This document shows, one piece after another, positions 51,901 through 62,710 of a stretch of 64,000 bases of DNA. Made by a program: the position numbers and the translations under genes. The notes under the pieces are model-generated. The model ran no database searches and was not told the origin of the DNA. It saw only the letters and a program-made list of their open reading frames with translations. The stretch is from Campylorhamphus procurvoides. Its lineage: Eukaryota; Chordata; Aves; Passeriformes; Dendrocolaptidae. The stretch lies in the NCBI GenBank assembly GCA_013396655.1, contig WBMV01004887.1, positions 625,978 to 689,977 of the forward strand. Direction: 5' to 3'. Within the stretch, counting starts at the first letter, position 1; each line of letters starts with the position of its first letter.

Positions 51901-54900
51901 AATTGGTTTGTGCGGTCCTTTTGTGCGCCCAGGCAAGGAAGGAGCTGATCCCAGCATCTGAGGGACTAGAGGCAGCACCATCCTCACCACTGGGACACAG
52001 CCTGAGACCTGCCACGCAGAGGTGACCGTGGCATGCCCACTGCACCTGGGTGAGCCGATGGCTGCTGCCAACCATGCTTCAAAAGTCATGGTTCATTTAT
52101 TTCTGGTTTAATATAAACACTTAGGCATCTAGTTTTAGGCTCCCGTGGCAGGGGCTTGTGGGGGGAAGGGGCACTTGGAGAAGTTTAACCACTTGTTTTG
52201 TTTTTCTGCAAATCTTCTCAAAAAGAACAAAAGGTGTGTTTTAACCCGTGTGTAAAGCTGCAAATATTAGGGCTCAGCGCATTGGACTTGGGTGATTCAA
52301 AATGTGGACAGAGTATTCTGCCATTCTTTCTGCTGCCTTCTAGCCCTGATTTTGTAGTGAGTTGAGAAGCTCTGGCCCAGCCACCTGAAACAATTAGGTC
52401 ACTTTTCCTGTGCAGCAGCTCAGGGTATGCAATTCTAATCAGAGACTCAGTGAAGCAGACCTGTATTAGACATAAATGACAGCTGAGTGACAACAGTACT
52501 AGGAGTTAACTGAAATTTTAAAATATACCAAATGGGAAAATGGCACCATTAAAAGCCTCATCTGAGAGGCTTATTCTTTTTTTTCTGGAGTTATGGAAGG
52601 CAGTTGGAAAGGATTTAAACAGAACTTTGTTGCTGCAAGGAATTGATGCCAGAAACAGAAGGCAATCAGAACAGATCTTTATTTTCTGACAATAGCTGGG
52701 TTTGAAGTACTGGGTGTATTAAATAGTTTCAACTCAAACAGTAAAAATGGTTATGAAACCATGTACCAGAAATTTGAAAGGTATTACATTTGCACAAAGA
52801 TGGAAAGTCTCGGAGATCCGAGGGTGGGTTGCAAATGGTTTGAGGAGGCAATCCATGTCTTCACCTATTTCTTGCCATCTCTTGATGACCTTACTGAAAA
52901 ATCAGTCATCAAAGAACTAAAACTAATGGTTAGAAAGAGAAGAATTTGCCAAACAGAAGTTTGCTAGTCCATACAATACCTTATGGACTGTGCACTTGAG
53001 TTGTTGATTTTATGTGGTTTGAGAGAGGGAAAGTTCAAAGGGCTGTAAGAAAAGATACTGGAGAGAATAGAAAAGGCAGCATTCACACAAAAAAACCTCC
53101 ACATGTAAAGCTATTTATGTTGTTAGAAACAAATGGGGAAAAAAAAAGCCAAGAGAATCCCCTGCTTTTAGAAGAATACCTCCTGTTCTTAAAAATTGCA
53201 TGGTTTGGCAGGATTTTAATTTTGGCAAAGTGTACTCAGCATATACAAAAAGCATGAGAAGTGCTATTATCTCTTTGGGACTCAGTGGACAGTGCTGCAG
53301 TGCAAGATTAGAGGGCTATCAAACTGAAGTGTGTTCCATTTCAGTTAAAGGCAGGAGCACAAGCCAACAAAGTGGGGCGTTGGAAAACAATTATAGGCAG
53401 TGAAAACAAAAAAAATGTGTTTATGGCAGTGAGCATACCCATTTTAACGGAATGTGGGATGTGTAACAAAGCAGGAGACAGGTGTATTTTGCAGTATCAG
53501 GAAAAAAAAGTCTGAATTACCTGAAGGTATTCAAGCAATATCCTCTTCTGAGAACAACAAGCAAATAACATGGAGAATATGAAGTTGTTTCAAAGGGATG
53601 TAAGAGCTCTCACTGAAGAAGTATCTTTTGACTCTCAGTAGAAAAGGTCTCTGAAGCCAGAGGCCTCAGGAGGAGCTGGGTAAACCCGCTGCTCTGTGAG
53701 CTGTGGCGTTCATGGCAGTGTGAACAGAAGGGGTTCAGAGCCTTACCAAGGGCTCTTGGCAGCCTTTGGGGTAGCTGCTCTCAGCCTCCCGCTGCACCTT
53801 AAGCCTCGGATGCTATTTTCAAGTACATTCATATGCTCCCCACTTGTGAGAAACACAGGTTTGTTTGTTTATCACAAGCTGGGAGTGTGAAAGTGCTTGT
53901 AAATAGCGCTCTGCCATCTTGCCCACGCAGGGCCTTCCCTTCTCTGGGCAAAGACCTCCCCAGTGTTGCCTCCTTCCCGTGAGCTGCTATGTTGCCATCA
54001 CCTGCTGCTGTAGTGCTGCTCCCACGTGGGCCCCCAAGGCAGGTCCCAGCTCAAACAGGTACTGCTGGGACTCCAGTGGAGGCTTCTGAGGTGTTCACAG
54101 TCACCTGCCCTCGACTGAATAAAGGAAAACATAAACCCTCCACAGTGCAATCTAGCGAACTTCTTTGGTGACACGTTTTTGGTGTTAACAAAAAGGTCAA
54201 AGTCGTCGTCAATTTGTCTTTACTTGGAAACAAGGGGGGAAGGCAAGACTCCCTGGATTGCTGAAATAAGTAGCTTTCCGCCCAAATTCCCCACCCAAAT
54301 GAACAACCTGACTGTGAAAAGGTGTCTAGTTGGCAGAGGGTTAGAAACTATAATAAAGAGGCTCCGGTTCTGAGGTAATGAGTGACAAATCTGTTGTTCA
54401 CACCTCTTTGAGCTGAACAGAAGCACAGTCTTCCTAACAGTGTGGTTAACACTGGAGATTGGTGCTGTGCACATTACAGGTGCTAAACAAAAGATGAATG
54501 TCCACGTATTCAAACTGAGCAGAAGTCAGTGACCATGATCCACAGGAGTAAGAACAGGTCATACAGTTTTGTCTGAGAGAGGAGCAATAACTAAAACCAA
54601 CCACAAGTTGTGCATGGTACTGTGATGGACAAGAGAAGCCTGCCACAATTTACCTATCCATGATCAGGAATCAAAATGACTCCTTATGGAAGTCTTATTA
54701 CTTGAACACAATGCTGGATATCTGCTGGCATAAATTACTGGTTTTCCCACAGGTGATGAAATTAATCTTACTGACAGTATACACTGCAAATGTTAGTTCC
54801 CGGATAATTTTCCTCTTTGGTGACTTTTCTTGTTGCCTGGTGTGTACAGAGATAAATGTCTGGTGACTTTTTCTTCAGTAATCCATTTTGTCTTTTCAAA

Positions 54901-57900
54901 ACAACTCAAGAATTAACATTGAATTTGCTGGGGAGGGAATTTGAAGGAATTAGGTTTCTTCCATTTTCACCCAAGATCATCCACAAAAAGAAAAATCCTT
55001 GTTTTACTCAAGAAGGCCTAAACCAAATCTTTTTACCTACCAGGCCCACAAAGAAATCCTAGATGGGAGGAAGAGGCTCTATGAGATCAGCTTACGCTTC
55101 AGCAATTTCCTCTTTTGGCTTTTCTCCTTGGCATGAGACAATTCACTGAGCCAAAAACTGGGGATGAATTGCCTGGCACTCATCTGGGAAGTGGGATAAC
55201 TGTGTTGTAGTCATGAACACTTTAGTGAACATGTGGTTGATGAGGTTCATAGTCATTCACTTCCTTTGCGTTATTTTTGGTTAAAAATGCCTAAGACAAG
55301 GAAAAAATACTTTGGTTTTAATTGAACTTCTTTAATTTATTTCTTTTAATTGAAACAACTTGGTTTGGATCAGACAAAGGCAAGTACTTTTGTTCTGCAT
55401 GCTGACACAGCTGGGGGAAATTGCTCATGCATGCCCTAGTGACAGCACACTGCAGGGAAAAAAGAGAGGAGAACAGGATTTATCCATGGTTCAATGGACT
55501 CTGTGACTGTAAGATCCTTAGCTAGTGATGACTTGACATGATCCATGATGTCAAATATATTTTAGGAGTCAGGCCTGTCCCAATGGTCTGCCATTGGTGG
55601 AGCAAGAATTCAGTAAGCAGGGACAGAGATTATGGGGACAAGTCTCACATTTGGATTTCCTGCATTGTTCTAATTGCTTCCTCGTGCCCAGCTCTTGCCC
55701 AGAAGAGACAGAGCTGTGCTCTTTAGCCCTGAGACAGCTCTTTGTGGCTGTGACACTACTGGGTTTGGATCCTTCCTAGCTCATCTGCACACCACAGTAT
55801 TGGGCTGGTGAACTCACCCTATGCTGGCAGCAGTTCAGGGCACCCTGCACTGCACACTGATGCAGATCTCCAAGCACTCACAGGAAGACAGCGGGCCAAA
55901 CCAGTGCTCTCTGCATTTAACAGACCTGTTAACACTAAAGAAAGGCTTGGCTCTGTCTTTGGTTGTGAAATACTGCTCAACAGTAATTTTGGCCTTTTTT
56001 TGTTTTTTGGTTTTATTATTTTAAGACACAGACGTTATCAAAAGGTTTATCTGAGGAGAGTCTTTCTCAGAGAAGCACAGTGCTGCGGATGTGATCTGAA
56101 AATGCATCTTTGGCCTCAGCACTGAGGATGGAAGCATTTGGCTGTTTAGACAAGTCCTTCTCAGTTATGTGTCTCAAAGGTACCTGAAAATTATTCTAAA
56201 TGCTTCACAGTACAAGTTGCAGAGCAGCTCATTACACTTACACTGTCAGGCATTAACGTTCCAAAATCACTTATTTTCTGTTTTCATTGCTCTCCCTCAA
56301 AAGAAATATATTCTGTTTTATCTAAACAGAAATAGATCTGACTACTTTGCTTGCAAAAACTGCCTGTAATGTAGTTGAAAGGTTTGCTACTCACCTTTTT
56401 TCATTTTCAAAATTAAATAAAAAAGAATTAATTGCTCAGCTGCTACTCTGACATCAAGGAGAACTAACTCATAGAAATTGTTCTGACATAGCTTAGAAGT
56501 GGGCTGGGTGCCAGCATGGAAACACAGGGAAGGTAAAAGCAATATAATTCTGCTTTATGCAGTTCTTTTATTGCTGCACTACTGCAGTACAGCCTGTTAG
56601 TTGGGGCCTGAGTCTCACAAGTGTTTTTCTTGCTCCTAAAGCTATGAACACCTTTGGTACATCTTAGACCAGGGACAATGAGATTGGTACTTGCCATCCT
56701 CAAGCACCCTTAATGTCTCATGAGATGAGAAAACAAGTTAAGAAAGAGTTTCATGCTCAAAATCTCACTCATATCCAAAAAAAAAAAAATCCACGACAAC
56801 TTTTAAAAGAACTAAAAAGCCAGAGTGTAATCAGGTCAAGGAGAATGGTAGGACAGCGGGTTTATTGAGACTAAAATTTCAATAGCTGAATCTGGTTTAA
56901 ATCAGAGAAAAGTCAAGTTGCTGTGGACATCTTGGAGATGAAAACAATCTTACTGTCACTGCCCACCTTGAGCACTTTAGCATCAAACTTGTCTGTTCTT
57001 GGAGAAAGCTTGGAAGACCACACCAGTGGTCTGACTACCATAACTCATCTGTGCTGAGTCTGAGCAGAATATTACAGGAAAGGCTGCAGGTCAGACTTGC
57101 TCTGACTTGCAGTGGGTAGAAATCTGATATTCAAATACAGAATTAGCTCTTTAGTGTACTGTTGTGTGAAAAAAAAAAGTTGCACCTCTAAATGCAGCTG
57201 AGGGAATGACTGCAGTTCTATTCCAAGGCCCATGCTTTAGGGCTATTCCTCCCTTCAAAGAGGTGCCTACTGGCAAACTCAGGGCTATTTTTACAGAGCA
57301 ATCTCTGAAGATGCTAAAAAAATAATAGAGGCAGAGAAGTGTCCTCTTTAGACATAACCAATCAAAAAATGCCATCTCTGTATCATGTCTGGGGGCTGTC
57401 TCCAGTGCTCATGGTGGGGTTTTTTGAAGGGCAGGGCAGTTTAAAAGCAAGTAAAATTCAAGTGCTCTGCTATGGCTATTTTAAGGCAGGGGAGCTTGTG
57501 TTCTGGAGACTTTGTGGTGGCAGCTGGTGCCAGAGAAATGCAAAATTAAGTTGGTAGATCTGTTTCAAAAGTTACCACCGGGAAATAAGACGGTTTCATT
57601 TATAACCCATTTTCTGTTTTGTTAAAGAGACCAGCCTCGAATTTTACTGCAATGCACTGCAGGTAGCCAAGCCTCCAGCTTGGGAAATGCGAACAACAAA
57701 AGTCATTTTGTTTTCAAAGAACAGGACAATCCAGAAAACAAAAGAAAGGTTACTTCAGTTTCATCTGACTGTAGTCATACCTTGCTCACAGTGTACCAGG
57801 AGAGTCAATTAAATCTGCAGGTTTGTTGGATGCACTCCTGATTCTCAGCCATTCTCTCTTTGGGGTTTTAACTGCGGTTTAACTGTTGGAGCTTTATCTG

Positions 57901-57977
57901 GAACTAAACAGCTTGCACCAATCTCAGGTTGCTGCTGCTTATTAAAAATTGAACTATACCTTTTCTCTGTTCTTAAG
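45906..57977. other. Intergenic stretch with no recognised gene
   Basis: It contains one splice-flanked candidate (47032-47082) and several protein-like but unrecognised open frames (51516-51899, 52761-52967, 53012-53257). No confident transposon or RNA gene was found. Confidence 0.5.
47032..47082 (+). other. Candidate internal exon (51 bp), unknown transcript
   Basis: The donor is near-consensus (GAAGAG|gtaagta) and the acceptor moderate (ctgctgtatggtctag). The phase-0 frame RTLLPESYLQVVILMEE is open; a second frame is also open, which weakens the coding case. Confidence 0.12.
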
Positions 57978-58056
57978 GGATATACCTGAGGTTCTGGGCA
58001 ACTCTGAAATTGAGTTTGTCAGTAGGAAATACACACAGCACTTAGTGGATTGCACA
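57978..58056 (+). CDS. Candidate coding exon, unknown protein
   Basis: The acceptor is good (accttttctctgttcttaag) and the donor strong (TGCACA|gtaagag). After one phase base the 26 codons are open: DIPEVLGNSEIEFVSRKYTQ, then HLVDCT. Composition looks protein-like (alternating charged and hydrophobic, one Cys). The family is not recognised. It lies 1.5 kb before the 59556 candidate on the same strand, but the exon needed to bridge their phases was not found. Confidence 0.2.
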
Positions 58057-58346
58057 GTAAGAGTGGTATTGGGGGCTGCTTGAGCAGAGCTAGAATGACT
58101 TTAACTGAGAGCACTGCTAGTTTTCCACCATTTTGTCAGCAGGAAAAACCTAGCTGAAAAAGCAGTAGTGTTCTTGTTCCTAGAAATGAAATTAAGTACT
58201 TGCCAGTGAGCTGCAGCTCAGGCAAGAACTGTTCAGGCAGACACAATCAATTCTGCTTTTCATGAATCTAATCAAAATTGTGACACTTGCTCCCTTCCTC
58301 CCCTCATGATTTGCCTGTTGCCTTCTCACAAAGCAAAATTATGCTC

Positions 58347-58448
58347 TTGAAAGACTGATTTTTAAATCATGGTTCATAGCAAAAGAAGACTGCATAGTTG
58401 AAAGACTGATTTTTAAATCATGGTTCATAGCAAAATAAGACTGCATAG
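58347..58448. repeat. 51-bp tandem duplication, one mismatch
   Basis: The unit beginning ttgaaagactgatttttaaa and ending actgcatag occurs at 58347-58397 and 58398-58448, with a single g/t difference. This implies a recent duplication. Confidence 0.95.
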
Positions 58449-59555
58449 GAGTCTGTAGGTGCTACCACAGTCCAAGTAATTACTTAAATAAATGTGTTTC
58501 CTCATCACTGGCCCCATTCCTAGAGTTCTTGCTCTCCTGCTGCAGTGATAATCAGAAACAAAATGTATAGAAAAAAGGTTTACTGAAGATCAGGACAGAA
58601 AATCAAGACCAATAGCCTAATTTACAATACCCTGCTAAAATACGAGCTTTAACATTAAAGAAATAGTAATAAAAATAATTTTTAAATTTTAAATAATTTT
58701 AAAATCTCCCTGTTTCCTGGAACACAAAATCACCTTTTCACATTTCGAATGTGGATATTCACAAGTCATCTAAATTGCCTCAAAATACCAACATCTACTT
58801 AAGCTAATGAGCTGCTTTCACACTGAAGCATGTAAAAAGTATTCATGTGTTTTGTTTTGCAAGGCTGAAATGGACAGGTCATAATCTCCACCAAAAAGAC
58901 AGTAACAAACAATTTGGATAAGATAATGTCTTGGTTTAATTGATATTATTGCCAAGTGAATATGTATCTAGCACCTGCATACAGAGCTGTTTGCTTCCCA
59001 GATGCTGATGGTATTAACGACTAGCATATGAGACTGAGGATAGTTTTCAATTAATACCAAGTGATGGCAACATTAAAATTTGGGGTACAAGAGATGTGTG
59101 AGGAGAGTATAATTAATGCAGATGACCTGTTACTGCTTTGCTCTTCAGTTATTTTGTTGGATTATTTATGTTGGATTCCTTCCTCTGGTTAGATTCTGTT
59201 TTATGACTTTCTCACCTGTGGTGAGAGCAAGAATCTGTATGTGATACAGTCACATTGAAAATAACAGAGATAAGCAACAATGTATAAAACAGAGTGGCAA
59301 TTTCCTGCATTAAATTCACTGTATTTTAAGATAGGTATCTGTAAAGACCATGTTAAAATGCTGATATTCATTACTCCAAGGTTTGTGGGACAGACCCTGT
59401 ATTCATAGGAGTACAAGTCTCTTAAATTTATTTGAGGCTTTCTAATGCAATAGAAAGACTATTTTTCTCTCCAGGATAAGTGCAAGGGGACTGCAGTGCT
59501 ATGTATGGTTAAGCTTTTTCCATTCTTTTGGTTCTGTAATTGGTTCTTACTGCAG

Positions 59556-59637
59556 CAGCTTTCGTGGTGACCTATTGCATTAACAGGAGTAAAAATGAAC
59601 CTTCCTGTCACTGCAGCACCACCACCTCCACCCACAG
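59556..59637 (+). CDS. Candidate coding exon: end of a membrane span and basic tail
   Basis: The acceptor has a long pyrimidine tract (cattcttttggttctg, then ttcttactgcag), with a second AG three bases on (NAGNAG). Two phase bases are followed by AFVVTYCINRSKNEPSCHCS and TTTSTH, ending with two bases (AG) before a weak donor (gttttt). The short hydrophobic start followed by NRSK would fit the inner end of a transmembrane helix and its stop-transfer charge. It joins the next candidate exon in frame. No family is recognised. Confidence 0.25.
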
Positions 59638-60087
59638 GTTTTTTCACAGGCATTTTGGAAAGGCATTTACAGCCTGCTTTATATGCACAATTAATAGTAA
59701 CACATTCTCCTATGTTTTTATAGTCAAAGGAAAAGAATAAAATTCAATAGGATTTTTTTTCTGTATGCATTTCCTATATGCATACCTAAAACCAATTTTA
59801 CAGCCAGGATAAGTCTTCAGTTTCATGTCTTTTATTTTAGTTCTTCTTAATAAATGTAAAGACTTACTGAAATCTCACTGAATACATAAAAAAATATCCA
59901 AAGTCAATTTACTTTCTAATCAGTGAGATTTCTTTCATCTGACTCCTCCTCATTTTTCATCTCTAAGGAAACAAGCATTCATTCTGCCATTAAAATAGTC
60001 TCTTGGTTGCTTGATAGTTGGCTTGTTCCCACTACAAATACTTCTTTCACCCCATGCCTTATATTTATCATTTTTGCCGTCTGCCAG

Positions 60088-60196
60088 TGACATCAATGGT
60101 GACGTTACCAGAGGACTCTCTTTGGAGGTGCAGGAGACGCAGCAGCAGGAGGCAGAGGTGGACTGTCCTCAGAGCAGCCAAGTGATTTCCCAATGA
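60088..60196 (+). CDS. Candidate terminal coding exon with stop
   Basis: The acceptor is tttatcatttttgccgtctgccag. The first base completes a Ser codon (AG|T) if joined to 59556-59637. The frame then reads DINGDVTRGLSLEVQETQQQ and EAEVDCPQSSQVISQ, and stops at TGA 60194-60196. Local CpG and CAG content are higher than in the flanks. The VQET within it matches the core of the PVQET TRAF-binding site of CD40, which hints at a TNF-receptor-like cytoplasmic tail. That is inference from four residues. The gene is not identified. Confidence 0.28.
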
Positions 60197-60739
60197 AATA
60201 GAAGGAAGGAAAGCACAGAACATATTGGGGGGAAGTTGAACTGCTCCTACATACAAAGATATTTTAAGCTCATGTCAGCTGTTAGAAACCCATATACAGA
60301 AAACTCAGTTTCAGGGACTGCTTCCATTACATTAGCATTATGCAAAATGGATCTTAAAAATATTAACAATATTTTTTTTTCTAAGTAAACCTAAAAATTT
60401 TTCTTTCATGCTTCCTGGCCTGAAATCTCCTTTCATGTCTGCTGGCTCTGATCCTTGACTCTATTTTTCTGTCCTGTCTTCCTCTCTCCCTACACCTGTC
60501 TGCTTCAAAAAAGGTTACCCTACTGCACATCCTACCCAAACCACTCTTCAGCATCTTTGGAAAATGCACTCCTTGCTGTACTGAATGTCTCTAGAGGCTG
60601 AGTTTGGTACTCCAGTGTATTGTTCTCTATTTTTTAATATGTAACATAGTAATAGGGTTTTGAACTTGAGAAGCTGGAAAGTGTAAAGATAACAGATGCC
60701 TATGAACCAGTAAAGAGGTCTTTATGCAATAATGTAATG
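60197..60739. other. Possible 3' UTR of the candidate at 60088, otherwise intergenic
   Basis: No canonical AATAAA immediately follows the stop. No other structure is seen. Confidence 0.3.
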
Positions 60740-60850
60740 CTGATGTAGATGAGGCACTTAGGGACATGGTTTACACATTCTCAAACAGTGTTTGGGAAAT
60801 GGCTGGACTTGATGAGGTCTTTTTCAACCTAAAGTATTCTATGATCCAAT
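60740..60850 (+). mobile_element. CR1 LINE 3'-end fragment
   Basis: It reads gatgaggcacttagggacat, then ggctggacttgatgaggtct, then ttttcaacctaaagtattct and atgatcc. This is the avian CR1 3' terminus on the plus strand, strongly 5'-truncated. Confidence 0.9.
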
Positions 60851-62654
60851 GTGGGACTTTAACAGCATGAGGTAGAAATTTCAAGAACAAGGAGTTAACA
60901 TCTGTAGATGAAAAGTGCATCTGCACTTGTCAATAGTTGGCTGAATCAAACCAAACCTCTTCCAAAATCCCTATTTATGTAATTTCTTCCCAATGGACTG
61001 GACTCCACTTTTAAACAGATATCACAAAATATGGAGTAGGACCTGTTTTGCTCTCTATACTAATACTTCACCAATCAGTAACTTTCAAAACAGACTTATT
61101 TTGGATAAACTTCAGGAAGCTGAAGATCCTCTGTTAACCAGGATATATGTCCTTCTCAAGCTGTGAACATTTTTAACAGCATGTTTGCCCTAGGCATCCC
61201 TGGCAGCAGCACTGTTAGCCACCAGTGGCCATTCATCTGCAGAGCTTCTGGCAAAACAGCCTGATGATACAGTGCTAGTGGAGGCATTTTGCTCATCCTC
61301 CCTGAACACCACCCAGTCATGATGAAAAAGAAACACAGAAATGATAAACGGAAGAGTCAGTGTTCATATACAAGTCACTCTGATCATTTTGAGGATATTT
61401 TGTCTTTACTTTTAAGTTGTAAGAGGAGGAAGAAGGGCAAGGGGGTTACAAATTGCAATGTATTTGACTGTTGTTGGTGTGTAATGAACCAGTTGTGCCA
61501 AGTGTCAATGTTTTTAATATGCGCAATGCAGGAGATGATTGCATGTGTAACCACAAGAAATTCAGACTTTTAAAAGCAGATACTTAACACAAAAAAACCC
61601 CAACTGTTTCTTTCTCTCTTTTCTGCAACAAAGGCTCAGGAGGAGTAGAATATTTCCCCTGCAGCAGGTAGTAATATCACCATGGCTTCTATTGCAACTA
61701 GAGCTGATCCTCCTTTGTGTTGTTACAAAAAGAAGACACCACCCTTCAGTGAGCACTCACAGGTTTCTCTGATTGCCTTTAAAACAAAGTAGAGGACCTA
61801 TTTAGTAGAGCTGGTCAACTAAAATACAATTTTCATGCTTAGACAAAACTTTTTTCTAAAAAAAATTGAAATCTTTAATGCATTTCAATAACAGTTATTG
61901 AAAAGCTGTGTTTTAACACGGGCCATCTTTTATCCAGTTGACAGCTTTACTTCTGTTGATAGTGTTTCTAATTAATGCTTTGTATTTTATCATATCAAGT
62001 GTTAATGCACTTGAGAATTAAATTAAATGAGCTGTATGGCACTATTGTGTAATAGGCTATGAAAAGACCAGACATACTTGGAGTGGGAGAAGACACTGTG
62101 TAATCACATCTGGAGCAGCCCAAGTACCTTAGGAAAGGAATATACCCTTTATCAGGAAATATATACCTGACACGGAAACTTCATCACATATCAGTGAAAT
62201 GTATTGGAGGTCATGCAGAGACTGGCCTGACATCTCTTAACTTTGTCTAAAAGGTAGGCCAGGCCCTCATGTGAAATGAGTGGGTATCACCCCAGTGAAG
62301 TCAGACAATTTGTGTCTGTTTTCATTAGGTGAAATTCTAGTTGAGTGCCTCTTGAAGTTGGTCTGACTTTTAGAAATCAGAAATTGGTAACAGGCTTCCC
62401 TGCTTGCATCCTGGCTGATAACACACAAAGCCAGTATCCAAGCATGTAGTATTTGAGATGTTTATCTCCCTTTACAGAAGAGGCTTCAAATCTACAGCAG
62501 GACACCAGTTGTTCAAATAGGTTGGGTTTCTCAATGCAGTGCTGACAGCAGTTTAACAGGGAAATAAGGCACTTTTTTCTGTACTAGAATAAAAGTTACT
62601 TGCTTAAAGGAGCATGATGAGGAAAAAAATACAATTGAAGCAATGCTAAACAAC
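60851..62654. other. Intergenic stretch with no recognised gene
   Basis: Nothing recognisable was found; the open frame at 61289-61573 is low-complexity Lys/Arg and Cys with no family match. Confidence 0.55.
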
Positions 62655-62671
62655 ATATATATATATATATA
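62655..62671. repeat. (AT)8 microsatellite
   Basis: Eight AT units lie directly upstream of a CR1 3' tip. Confidence 0.9.
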
Positions 62672-62710
62672 CCAGGTCAAGGCCCCTTCCAACCCAAACC
62701 ATTCTATGTT
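62672..62710 (+). mobile_element. CR1 LINE 3' tip
   Basis: Only the last roughly 40 bases of a CR1 are visible: aggtcaaggccccttccaac, ccaaaccattctatg. The piece is small but distinctive. Confidence 0.7.

Noticed and set aside
52761..53257. Two adjacent Lys/Glu-rich frames that look like a broken coding copy
   Set aside because: They are in different frames, no protein is recognised, and there is no A tail or target duplication.
59085..59178. Frame with NADDLLLL resembling a reverse transcriptase YADD box
   Set aside because: Only the four-residue core fits, the preceding residue is Asn rather than Tyr/Phe, and no other RT motif is nearby.
59147..59218. 72-bp hydrophobic segment with good splice sites, considered as the missing membrane exon
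   Set aside because: It keeps phase 0 at its end, so it does not join the 59556 candidate, and its hydrophobic run is interrupted by Arg.
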